Assembly (NCBI GenBank): GCA_937879855.1
Contig: CALFMO010000067.1
Span: forward strand, 124,001-188,000
Reading direction: 5' to 3'
Length of the DNA: 64,000 bases
DNA from: an uncultured Acidobacteriaceae bacterium
GTDB taxonomy: Bacteria > Acidobacteriota > Terriglobia > Terriglobales > Acidobacteriaceae
In this document: positions 44,977 through 53,187 of the stretch, piece after piece
How the letters are laid out: each line of letters opens with the position of its first letter
Position numbering within the stretch: the stretch's first letter is position 1
Notes under the pieces: model-generated
Database searches by the model: none
Told to the model about the DNA's origin: nothing
What the model saw: the letters and a program-made list of their open reading frames with translations, nothing else
Made by a program: the position numbers and the translations under genes

Positions 44977-46434
44977 ATGGACATTCTACAAAGCCTTTTT
45001 GAACAGCATTTCCACGCGCCAGTTGAGCGGGTGCAGCCGCTGCAAGGGCAACTGGGCGGCTCGGGACGCAAGATCATCCGTCTGTCGAGCGACAAGGTCA
45101 GCGCAGTCGGTATTTTGTATGACGTGCGCGAAGAGAACGCGGCCTTCCTGGAATTCTCGCGACATTTTCGCGCTCATGGTTTGCCGGTGCCGGAGATTTA
45201 TGCGCAGGATCTGGATCACGGAGCTTATCTCGAGGAGGACTTCGGCGACACCTCGCTGTTTGAGTTTCTTTCAAAATACCGAGCGGGCGATCGAATCGCG
45301 CCCGCAGCGGTTGAAGCCTATCGCAAGGCGATTGCGACGCTGCCTAGATTTCAGATTGAGGCTGGTCGCGACCTGAATTACAAGGTGTGTTACCCGCGTG
45401 ACAGTTTCGATCGGCAGTCCATTTCCTGGGATCTGAACTATTTCAAGTACTATTTTTTGCGGCTGGCGGGCATTCCCTTCAGCGAACAGGCCTTGGAAGA
45501 TGACTTCAGCCGTCTGACGAAATTCTTGCTAAGCGCAGGCCGCGATTACTTTTTGTATCGTGATTTCCAGTCGCGAAACATCATGCTGCGCGACGGCCAG
45601 CCTTTTTTCCTCGACTACCAGGGCGGGCGCAAGGGCGCGCTGCAATATGACGTCGCTTCTTTACTGTATGACGCCAAGGCCGATCTGCCGCCGGAGTTGC
45701 GCCAGCAGTTGCTCGATCATTATCTCGACACGCTTAAAGGCTTCATCGATGTCAAGCGCGAAACGTTCATGCAGTTTTATTACGCCTTCGTCTATATCCG
45801 CATCATGCAGGCGCTGGGGGCGTACGGCTTCCGCGGATTCTACGAGCGGAAGGTTCATTTTCTGCAGAGCGTGCCCTACGCGCTGAAAAATCTTCGCTGG
45901 CTGCTGCACAATGTCACCCTGCCTATTGCGCTGCCCACGCTGACGGCCGCTTTTCACAGCATGCTGGCCTCGGAAAAATTGCTGGCGCTGGCTTCGGATG
46001 CGGACAACCTGGTGGTACGGATTTTCAGTTTCTCGTTTCATCGCGGATTGCCGAAAGATGAGAGCGGGAACGGCGGGGGATTCATTTTTGATGGACGCGG
46101 CCTGCCGAATCCTGGACGCGAGGAGCGCTTCAAGCGGCTCACCGGCAGGGACCAGCCGGTGATCGACTACCTCAATCAACAGGAGAGCGTGCATCAGTTT
46201 CTCGCCAGCGTGATGTCGCTGGTCGATGCCAGTGTGAACAACTATCAGAGTCGCGGGTTCAAGAACCTGATGGTGTCGTTTGGATGCACGGGCGGACAGC
46301 ACCGCTCGGTATACCTGGCGGAGCAAGTGGCGAAACGGCTGCGCGGAAAGAGCGGAGTCGAGGTCGTCGTGCAACACCGCGAATTGGAGAGAATGGCGGC
46401 GGAGAATAGTGCGGCGGAGAAAGCTGCACGATGA
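44977..46434 (+). CDS. AmgK-like amino-sugar kinase fused to RapZ C-terminal domain
   Basis: A 485-residue fusion. The first ~330 residues are an aminoglycoside-phosphotransferase-type kinase with catalytic RDFQSRN (195-201, Asp196) and metal-binding LDYQGGRKGALQYDVASLL (Asp213), most like AmgK, which phosphorylates MurNAc/GlcNAc at C1. Residues about 345-480 match the RapZ C-terminal domain: FSFHRGLPKDES, FDGRGLPNPG and FGCTGGQHRSVY. In enterobacteria that domain senses glucosamine-6-phosphate. The nucleotide-binding N-terminal half of RapZ is absent. The gene overlaps the MurU-like gene as ATGA, supporting cell-wall sugar recycling. Confidence 0.85.
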   Translation: MDILQSLFEQHFHAPVERVQPLQGQLGGSGRKIIRLSSDKVSAVGILYDVREENAAFLEFSRHFRAHGLPVPEIYAQDLDHGAYLEEDFGDTSLFEFLSKYRAGDRIAPAAVEAYRKAIATLPRFQIEAGRDLNYKVCYPRDSFDRQSISWDLNYFKYYFLRLAGIPFSEQALEDDFSRLTKFLLSAGRDYFLYRDFQSRNIMLRDGQPFFLDYQGGRKGALQYDVASLLYDAKADLPPELRQQLLDHYLDTLKGFIDVKRETFMQFYYAFVYIRIMQALGAYGFRGFYERKVHFLQSVPYALKNLRWLLHNVTLPIALPTLTAAFHSMLASEKLLALASDADNLVVRIFSFSFHRGLPKDESGNGGGFIFDGRGLPNPGREERFKRLTGRDQPVIDYLNQQESVHQFLASVMSLVDASVNNYQSRGFKNLMVSFGCTGGQHRSVYLAEQVAKRLRGKSGVEVVVQHRELERMAAENSAAEKAAR

Positions 46435-47195
46435 GGGCGATGGTCCTCGCGGCCGGCCTCGGCACCCGCCTTCGCCCGCTCACCGACGATCGCCCGAAAG
46501 CCCTGGTGGAAGTGGCCGGACACACGCTGCTCGAGATTACGCTTCGCCGCCTCCAACAGTTTGGAGTCCGCGAAGTGATCGTCAACGCGCATCACTTCGC
46601 CGACATGGTGGTTGATTATCTGAAAAAGCATGCCAACTTCGGCATGCGAATTGAGATCTCTCGCGAAGACGTCTTGCTCGACACCGGCGGCGGGCTCAAA
46701 AAGGCAGCGTGGTTCTTTTCCGAAAATTCCGCTCATTCAGGCGAGCCGTTCATTCTGCACAACGTTGACGTGCTGAGCACCATCGATATTAGCCGCATGG
46801 TGCAATTTCATCAGGAGAATCAGGCTGTCGCTACCCTGGCGGTGCAGCAACGGAAGACATCACGATTCCTGCTGTTCGACGAACAGGATCAACTCTGCGG
46901 GCGGCGCGCGGGAAATGATCGAGCGGATGAAATCGTACGATCTTCGGCGCGAGTGTCCAAACCGCCACAGGCGCTGGCCTTTTCCGGCGTGCATGTGATT
47001 TCTCCGCGACTGCTTACGAGGATGACCGAGGACGGCGTTTTCTCAATCATAACTTCCTATCTGCGGCTTGCCGCGGAAGGAGAGAAGATTGTCGCGTTTC
47101 GGGCGGACGAATATTATTGGCGCGACTTGGGCAGGCCGGAAAATGTGACGCAAGCGGCAAGCGACGTGAAGAACGGCGTCCTTCGGCTATCGTAA
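46431..47195 (+). CDS. MurU-like sugar-1-phosphate nucleotidyltransferase
   Basis: A 254-residue enzyme with the signature MVLAAGLGTRLRPLTDDRPKAL, HHFADMVVDYL and LDTGGGLKKA, ending in DYYWRDLGRPE-like DEYYWRDLGRPENV. In Pseudomonas MurU joins UTP to MurNAc-1-phosphate, feeding UDP-MurNAc without new synthesis. The translational coupling to an AmgK-like kinase supports that role here; related glucose/mannose-1-phosphate transferases are the alternative. Confidence 0.84.
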   Translation: MRAMVLAAGLGTRLRPLTDDRPKALVEVAGHTLLEITLRRLQQFGVREVIVNAHHFADMVVDYLKKHANFGMRIEISREDVLLDTGGGLKKAAWFFSENSAHSGEPFILHNVDVLSTIDISRMVQFHQENQAVATLAVQQRKTSRFLLFDEQDQLCGRRAGNDRADEIVRSSARVSKPPQALAFSGVHVISPRLLTRMTEDGVFSIITSYLRLAAEGEKIVAFRADEYYWRDLGRPENVTQAASDVKNGVLRLS

Positions 47196-47219
47196 AATCC
47201 AACTTGTGCGGAGACTGCG

Positions 47220-47600
47220 ATGCGCGTGCTTGGATACACCTGGGCAGGAGTAAGAACTGACGACCTGAAATCGACCGCGCACTTCTTCGCCGAAACTCTC
47301 GGCCTTTCCCTCATTCGTGAAGGCAAGGGGATGGTTCAGTTCGAGATGCCCTCGGGACAACTCTTCGAGGTGTTTGGTCCGGAGAGTTCTTACTATGGGC
47401 TGCATTCTTGCCCAGTTCTGGCTTTTCAGGTACAGGATGTGCGCGCCGCCCGCAAGGAATTGGAGTCGCGAGGCGTCGAGTTCGTCACCGATGTCGAGGG
47501 CGACCAATCGGAATTCTGGACATATTTTCGCGGGCCGGACGGCTACCTGTACGAGCTTTGGCAGACGATTCGTCCTTTAAAAGCGCTGCCTCAGAGCTAG
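47220..47600 (+). CDS. VOC-superfamily (glyoxalase/bleomycin-resistance-like) protein
   Basis: A 126-residue single vicinal-oxygen-chelate domain: AGVRTDDLKSTAHFFAETLGL at the first beta-alpha unit and FRGPDGYLYELWQT at the last, with metal-ligand-type Glu residues. Function is not predictable; members include glyoxalases, isomerases, dioxygenases and drug-binding proteins. It starts 24 bases after the nucleotidyltransferase and may be cotranscribed. Confidence 0.82.
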   Translation: MRVLGYTWAGVRTDDLKSTAHFFAETLGLSLIREGKGMVQFEMPSGQLFEVFGPESSYYGLHSCPVLAFQVQDVRAARKELESRGVEFVTDVEGDQSEFWTYFRGPDGYLYELWQTIRPLKALPQS

Positions 47601-47662
47601 CGACTTTCCACTTGCAGCCGGCCGCTGGCTTCGATACCATCTCAACACCTCTTGGTAGAACA

Positions 47663-47755
47663 ATGAGTGACCGCTATCTACACCGAATTCGTGTCGTATT
47701 CTGTAGGGTACGAGTTCTTGTACCCTCTCCGGTGTGGAGGGAACCAGTGAGCTGA
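47663..47755 (+). CDS. Branched-chain amino-acid leader peptide of ilvBN
   Basis: A 30-residue reading frame with ten Val/Leu/Ile codons: seven Val, two Leu and one Ile, clustered in RIRVVFCRVRVLVPSPV. It lies between the VOC gene and ilvB and is followed 30 bases later by a terminator hairpin. Ribosome stalling at the Val/Leu/Ile codons when charged tRNAs are scarce would favour antitermination, as in classical ilv attenuators. An internal hairpin, GGGTAC...GTACCC, overlaps the Val codons. The ribosome site (TTGGTAGAACA) is weak. Confidence 0.65.
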   Translation: MSDRYLHRIRVVFCRVRVLVPSPVWREPVS

Positions 47756-47784
47756 GCAACTTGAAATCTTGAAGGCTCCCGAAT

Positions 47785-47826
47785 CCCGCCCCGCCAGAAA
47801 CGCTGGCTCGGTGGGTTTTGCTTTTT
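47785..47826 (+). terminator. Attenuator-type terminator before ilvB
   Basis: CCCGCCCCGCCAG pairs with CTGGCTCGGTGGG across a five-base loop with one two-base internal mismatch and one G-U pair, followed by TTTTGCTTTTT. It sits 24 bases before the ilvB ATG and after the Val-rich leader peptide. Since the neighbouring upstream gene ends 185 bases earlier, it is more likely an attenuator than that gene's terminator. No T-box sequence is present. Confidence 0.68.
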
Positions 47827-47849
47827 AGGAAGCATGAAGGACGGCATCC

Positions 47850-49586
47850 ATGACTCGACAAAGCGTGACCCGACAAAGTATGACCGGCGCCAGCATTCTT
47901 TGGGAATGCCTGGAACGCGAGGGCGTGCAACACGTGTTCGGATATCCGGGCGGCGCCATTCTGCCCGCCTACGACGCCCTGAAGGGCAGCAAGATCCACC
48001 ACATTCTGGTTCGCCACGAGCAGGGTGCCACCCACATGGCCGACGGCTACGCGCGCGCCAGCGGGCAGGTTGGAGTCGCCGTTGCCACCTCCGGCCCCGG
48101 CGCCACCAACATGGTCACCGGGATCGCCACTGCCATGCTCGATTCGTCGCCCATCGTCTGCATCACCGGCCAGGTGGGAAGCAAGCTGATCGGGTCGGAT
48201 GCATTTCAAGAGACCGACATCACCGGCGTCACGCTTCCCATCACCAAGCACAATTACCTGGTGACCCACGCAAGCGAAGTGGCGCGCACGATTCGCGAAG
48301 CGTTTTATGTGGCGCGCTCCGGCCGGCCCGGACCGGTGCTGGTGGACATCACCAAAGACGCGCAGCAGTCGACCTGCGAGTTCGACTGGGAAGCCGCGAA
48401 GCCCCAACTGCCGGGATACCGCCCGGATTTGTCGCCGGACCGAAAGGAATACGAGCAGGCGCTGGAGTTAATTCATAACTCAAAGCGTCCTGTGATCCTC
48501 GCGGGGCACGGCATCATCATCTCCGGCGCAATGAACGAGGTCCGCGAATTTGCAGAGCGCGCGGGCATCCCTGTTGCCCTCACGTTGTTAGGGCTGGGCG
48601 CGTTTCCTGCGTCTCATCCCCTGAATCTCGGGATGATGGGTATGCATGGCGAAGCGTGGGTGAATCACACCATCCAGGAAGCGGACCTGCTGCTGGCGTT
48701 TGGCATGCGTTTCGACGATCGCGTGACCGGCAACCTGAAGACGTACGCCTCCAACGCCAAGAAGATTCACATCGAGATCGATCCCGCGGAGATCAACAAG
48801 AACGTGAAAGTTGATGTTCCCCTGGTTGGCGACCTGCGCGAAGTTCTGCACGAGTTGCTTCCGCACGTCGAATCTATTGACCGCAGCGAGTGGCTGGATT
48901 CCATCGATAGACTCAAGGGCGACGCCGCGGTGCGCGATATTCAAAACCTTCCTGACAGCGGGCATCTCTACGCGGCGCACGTGATCAACGATCTTTGGCG
49001 CGAAACGCGCGACGGCGACACCGTCGTGGTCACCGACGTAGGCCAGCACCAGATGTGGGAGGCGCAATATTACAAGCATGAGAAGCCGCGTAGCTTGATC
49101 ACTTCCGGAGGATTGGGCACGATGGGCTTCGCCCTGCCAGCGGGGATCGGAGCAAAAGTCGCGCGGCCGGAAGCAGATGTATGGGTGGTCGTCGGCGATG
49201 GCGGTTTCCAGATGACCTTGTGCGAACTTGCGACCATTGTGCAGGAGAAACTAAAGGTGAACATCGCCATCATCAACAACGGATTTCTCGGCATGGTGCG
49301 GCAGTGGCAGGAATTTTTCTACGAACGCAACTACGCCGCTACGCCGCTGCTGAACCCGGACTTCGCCAAGCTCGGCGAGGCCTATGGAATTCGCAGCATG
49401 ACGGTCACGGAGCGTTCGCAGGTTGTGCCCTCGGTGCAGTCGGCGCGCCAGCATGACGGGCCGGTGCTCATCAATTTTCGCGTGGAGCAAGAGGACACAG
49501 TGTATCCCATGGTCGCCGCGGGTGCGTCCTTGCACGAAATGATCCGGCGCCCCAGTAAGATTGTCGAGACCGCCGCTGACGAGTAG
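47850..49586 (+). CDS. ilvB: Acetolactate synthase, large catalytic subunit
   Basis: A 578-residue thiamine-diphosphate enzyme making acetolactate or acetohydroxybutyrate, the first common step to Val, Leu and Ile. The catalytic Glu is in RHEQGATHMADGYARASG, FGYPGGAILPAYD is near the N-terminus and the ThDP/metal motif runs GDGGFQMTLCEL to NNGFLGM. FAD-region segments and length are normal. Alternative Met at 47880 is possible. It is followed eight bases later by the regulatory subunit. ilvC, often next in such operons, is not adjacent. Confidence 0.96.
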   Translation: MTRQSVTRQSMTGASILWECLEREGVQHVFGYPGGAILPAYDALKGSKIHHILVRHEQGATHMADGYARASGQVGVAVATSGPGATNMVTGIATAMLDSSPIVCITGQVGSKLIGSDAFQETDITGVTLPITKHNYLVTHASEVARTIREAFYVARSGRPGPVLVDITKDAQQSTCEFDWEAAKPQLPGYRPDLSPDRKEYEQALELIHNSKRPVILAGHGIIISGAMNEVREFAERAGIPVALTLLGLGAFPASHPLNLGMMGMHGEAWVNHTIQEADLLLAFGMRFDDRVTGNLKTYASNAKKIHIEIDPAEINKNVKVDVPLVGDLREVLHELLPHVESIDRSEWLDSIDRLKGDAAVRDIQNLPDSGHLYAAHVINDLWRETRDGDTVVVTDVGQHQMWEAQYYKHEKPRSLITSGGLGTMGFALPAGIGAKVARPEADVWVVVGDGGFQMTLCELATIVQEKLKVNIAIINNGFLGMVRQWQEFFYERNYAATPLLNPDFAKLGEAYGIRSMTVTERSQVVPSVQSARQHDGPVLINFRVEQEDTVYPMVAAGASLHEMIRRPSKIVETAADE

Positions 49587-49593
49587 AGAAAAT

Positions 49594-50142
49594 ATGCTGA
49601 ACACTTATGTGGTGTACGTGGAAAACAAGCCGGGCGTGCTGACCCGCGTGGCGTCCCTGTTTCGACGCCGCGCTTTTAACATTGATTCGCTGACGGTGGG
49701 CCGCACCGAAAAGCCCGAGGTCTCGCGCATGACAATCACCGTCGACGCAGACCAGGACCAGGCACGCCGCATCGAGGCCAATCTCTACAAGCTCGTGAAC
49801 GTACTTTTAGTCGAGAACATCACCAACCAGCCGGCAATCGTCCGCGACCTGGCAATGATCAAAGTTGCCGCCACGCATGAGGCCCGGTCGCATGTGTTGG
49901 AACTGGCTAGCGTCTTCCGGGCGCGCGTGGTAGACGTCGCTCCGGAATCCCTCACCATTGAAATCACCGGGGCCGAAGACAAGATTGATGGCCTGCTCGA
50001 GGTGTTGCGCCCCTACGGCGTTCTGGAGATGGTGCGCACCGGAATCGTAGCTATGCGGCGGGGAAAATCGTCCTCCACGGTTAGCACCGCGACCACGACA
50101 GATCAGGATGTCGCCGAAGAGGATGTTTCGCACTCGGTGTGA
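49594..50142 (+). CDS. ilvN: Acetolactate synthase, small regulatory subunit
   Basis: A 182-residue subunit with an N-terminal ACT domain (TYVVYVENKPGVLTRVASLF, then RAFNIDSLTVG) that binds valine for feedback inhibition, and the usual C-terminal domain with GAEDKIDGLLEVLRPYGVLE. It is the IlvH/IlvN type of normal length plus a short Ser/Thr-rich tail. I start at 49594, where the ACT domain begins, eight bases after the ilvB stop. Confidence 0.94.
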   Translation: MLNTYVVYVENKPGVLTRVASLFRRRAFNIDSLTVGRTEKPEVSRMTITVDADQDQARRIEANLYKLVNVLLVENITNQPAIVRDLAMIKVAATHEARSHVLELASVFRARVVDVAPESLTIEITGAEDKIDGLLEVLRPYGVLEMVRTGIVAMRRGKSSSTVSTATTTDQDVAEEDVSHSV

Positions 50143-50217
50143 CGAGAAGCTCCCTTTGCAGACTGAAACCCGAAGCCTTTCTGGTTGTTAAAGTTACCCG
50201 TACGCAGGCAGTTTCGC

Positions 50218-50234
50218 CCGGTGAGCCTCACCGG
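50218..50234. terminator. Palindrome after ilvN
   Basis: CCGGTGAG-C-CTCACCGG is a near-perfect 17-base palindrome, 76 bases after the ilvN stop in a 230-base gap. It lacks a T-run. It may be a transcript end structure or an operator for the next gene. Confidence 0.35.
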
Positions 50235-50372
50235 TTCCCATCCCCAATCAGTCACTCCCGCCGATTACTAAAGTTTGCGATAATCCTTACAAAGCATTGT
50301 ATCTAAAGATGTTAGCTGCTATTCATAGGAGGGCTGCGGATTCCCTCGGCAGCTGCGGAAGAAACTATTCCC

Positions 50373-53165
50373 ATGACTGGCGCCACCAGCGTCGCTAGAG
50401 GTCTGCCTGCACAATCTCGATCGTGGAGAGGACTGTCTGCTATAGCCAAGCTCTACATCAGCCTCGTGATTGTGGCTGGGATCGCCACGCTCCTCTACGC
50501 AGGGCTTCACCAGACCAGCAAGAACATTGCCGAGTTCATCTGCTACTTAGGCATCGCGATTCTGGCCTCGCGGCTGAAAGTTAGCCTGCCTGGGATCACC
50601 GGAACTCTGTCGGTAAATTTCCTGTTCATTCTCATCGGCGTCCTAGAGTTGAGCTTCACGGAAACGCTCATTCTTGGCGCGGCGTCGATGCTGGCACAGT
50701 GCTTGTATCCGGAGCGTCCGCGAGGCATGCAGGTGGCGTTCAATGTATGCGCCGGTTCCCTATCGACGGCACTTGCTTACATCACGTACCACCATCCTCT
50801 GGCGAACGAGTTCATCCCGAATCGGCCGATTTTGTTGGGGCTGGCGGCCACGGTTTACTTTATCGCGAACGCGGGCTCGATCGCGGCAGTCATTTCGCTG
50901 ACCGAGCGCCGCCCCCTGATCCGAATTCTGGTCGACTGTTACTTCTGGTCGTTCCCTTACTACCTCGTAGGTGCCGGAATCGCAGGCGCGATTGCGTGGC
51001 TGAATCATACGTTCAACTGGGAAACGTCGCTGTTGTTGGTTCCGGCGGTTTACCTTATCTACCGCTCTTACCGCCTCTATCTCGGCAAATTGGAAGATGA
51101 AAAGCGCCACGTCGAGGAAATGGCCAACCTGCATCTGCGGACGATTGAGGCCCTTGCGCTGGCGATCGAGGCCAAGGATCACACCACGCACGAGCACCTG
51201 CAGCGCGTACGCGTGTATGCCATCGAAGTGGCCAAAGAATTGGGCGTAACCGGGCCGGAATTAGAGGCTCTGCACGCCGCCGCGCTCCTGCACGACATCG
51301 GAAAACTTGCCGTGCCAGAACACATCATCTCCAAGCCCGGCCGCCTCACACCGGAAGAATTCGAGAAGATGAAAATTCATACTCTGGTCGGAGCCGAGAT
51401 TCTGGAGCGCGTGCGTTTTCCCTATCCAGTCGTCCCGATCGTGCGCGCTCACCACGAAAAGTGGGACGGCTCCGGCTATCCCATGGGATTGAAGGGAGCG
51501 GAAATTCCAATTGGCGCGCGAATTCTCTCCGCCGTGGATTATCTCGATGCACTCGCGTCCGACCGCCAATACCGCCGCGCTCTTCCGCTGCGAGACGTAA
51601 TGCAGAAGCTGTCGGCCGAGTCGGGCAAGTCGTTCGATCCGAAGGTGGTCGACGTCTTGCAGAAGCGCTATCAATATCTCGAGCGACTTGCTGTGGCCAA
51701 GGCAGGGCAGGATCCGAATGGTCCGTTGTCTACTTCCATCAAGATTGAGCGCGGCCTGGAGCCAGCGGCCGGATTCGAGAATGCCACCGCGCAGGATTAC
51801 GCGGGACGCGAAAACACCTTCTTGTCGTCGATTGCGGCCGCCCGGCAGGAGGCGCAGTCGTTGTTCGAGCTCAGCCAGGATCTTGGCGCTTCCCTCAGTT
51901 TGACCGAAACGCTCTCAGTGTTCTCGGTGAAGCTGAAGCCGATGGTGCCTTACGACGCGATCGCCATCTACATCAAGCGCGAAGCCGAACTGATTCCCGA
52001 ATACGTCAACGGAGACAATTACCGGCTCTTCTCTTCGCTGCGCATTCCCATCGGACAGGGGCTTTCCGGCTGGGTAGCGCACAACCGGAAACCGATCATC
52101 AACGGCAATCCATCCGTGGAACCGGGATATTTGAACGACCCTTCGAAGTTCAGCACGTTGCGCTCCGCGCTGGCCGTGCCGCTGGAGGGCATCTCGGGAG
52201 TTATCGGCGTGCTGGCGTTATATCGTGGCGAACGCGACGCCTTCACCTCCGACCACCTCCGCATCCTGCTCGCGGTCAGCGGCAAGATGGCGCTCTCTAT
52301 CGAGAACGCGCTCAAGTACCAGCAGGCGGAAGACTCGGCAACCACCGACTACCTAACCGGGCTGCCTAATGCGCGCTCTCTTTTCCTGCAACTCGACCGC
52401 GAACTGGCGCGCTGCAAGCGCGACAATCTCGCGTTGACCGTCATGGTTTCCGACATGGACGGCTTCAAGCAGATCAACGATCGTTTTGGCCACCTGGAAG
52501 GCAATCGCGTGCTGCGCCTCTTTGCCCAGGCTCTGAAAGATAGTTGCCGTGAATACGACTATGTTGCCCGCATGGGCGGAGACGAATTCGTTGTAATCGC
52601 CCCCGGCCTCGAGGCCGATGCCGCGGGAAAGAAGGCCGAGCAGATGCGGGCGTTGGCCCGGCAGGCGGGCAATGATGTATGCGGCGAAGATATTCTCTCG
52701 CTGAGCGTGGGACGCGCACTGTATCCGGAAGACGGAAAAGATGCGGAGCAGCTTCTTGCCGAAGCCGACCGCCGCATGTACCTGGAAAAGCAGAAACAGC
52801 TCTCCTATAAGGATCGCCGGTCGCATCCGCGAATGAAGTGTCGGGTTACGATCGAAATGCAGACCGAGGCGGGCGGAACTCCGCTGTTCGCCAACCTGAC
52901 TGACGTCAGCCTGGGAGGCTGCTACATCGAGACCAGCACGATTCTAGCCGCGGGCAGCAAACTCAAGGTGGGATTCTCGATGGATGATTCCAGCCTTTCG
53001 GCCGAGGGTGTAGTGGCGAGATTAGATCCGGGTTCCGGCCTGGCAGTGCAATTCCGCGAGTTGAACCGCGAAGGACGAGAACGCATGCTTAAGATTCTGG
53101 AGTTCGTACAGAAGACAACTACGTTCTACAACAACCGCTACCTTAGCAGCCTGACCAAGAGCTGA
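50373..53165 (+). CDS. Cyclic-di-GMP protein with HD-GYP, GAF, GGDEF and PilZ modules
   Basis: A 930-residue membrane protein. Residues 20-230 hold about six to eight membrane segments. The HD-GYP phosphodiesterase domain (about 245-435) has HDIGK (307-311), HHE (360-362) and DGSGYP (365-370). A GAF domain (about 495-645) is followed by a GGDEF cyclase domain (about 655-810) with intact GGDEF (735-739) and a canonical inhibitory RxxD (Arg726-Asp729). The PilZ domain (about 813-910) has RRSHPR (815-820) and TDVSLGG (843-849). It can thus in principle make, degrade and bind c-di-GMP. The gene converges with cheB. Confidence 0.9.
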   Translation: MTGATSVARGLPAQSRSWRGLSAIAKLYISLVIVAGIATLLYAGLHQTSKNIAEFICYLGIAILASRLKVSLPGITGTLSVNFLFILIGVLELSFTETLILGAASMLAQCLYPERPRGMQVAFNVCAGSLSTALAYITYHHPLANEFIPNRPILLGLAATVYFIANAGSIAAVISLTERRPLIRILVDCYFWSFPYYLVGAGIAGAIAWLNHTFNWETSLLLVPAVYLIYRSYRLYLGKLEDEKRHVEEMANLHLRTIEALALAIEAKDHTTHEHLQRVRVYAIEVAKELGVTGPELEALHAAALLHDIGKLAVPEHIISKPGRLTPEEFEKMKIHTLVGAEILERVRFPYPVVPIVRAHHEKWDGSGYPMGLKGAEIPIGARILSAVDYLDALASDRQYRRALPLRDVMQKLSAESGKSFDPKVVDVLQKRYQYLERLAVAKAGQDPNGPLSTSIKIERGLEPAAGFENATAQDYAGRENTFLSSIAAARQEAQSLFELSQDLGASLSLTETLSVFSVKLKPMVPYDAIAIYIKREAELIPEYVNGDNYRLFSSLRIPIGQGLSGWVAHNRKPIINGNPSVEPGYLNDPSKFSTLRSALAVPLEGISGVIGVLALYRGERDAFTSDHLRILLAVSGKMALSIENALKYQQAEDSATTDYLTGLPNARSLFLQLDRELARCKRDNLALTVMVSDMDGFKQINDRFGHLEGNRVLRLFAQALKDSCREYDYVARMGGDEFVVIAPGLEADAAGKKAEQMRALARQAGNDVCGEDILSLSVGRALYPEDGKDAEQLLAEADRRMYLEKQKQLSYKDRRSHPRMKCRVTIEMQTEAGGTPLFANLTDVSLGGCYIETSTILAAGSKLKVGFSMDDSSLSAEGVVARLDPGSGLAVQFRELNREGRERMLKILEFVQKTTTFYNNRYLSSLTKS

Positions 53166-53187
53166 TCCCCAGGAACGCCACTGGGTT

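Noticed and set aside
47600..47849. T-box or other riboswitch upstream of ilvB
   Set aside because: No AGGGTGG-type T-box sequence or specifier-loop layout found; the Val-rich leader peptide plus terminator explains the region better.
50143..50372. c-di-GMP (GEMM-type) riboswitch before the c-di-GMP gene
   Set aside because: Only a short palindrome with a one-base centre is present; the conserved GEMM sequence elements are not seen.
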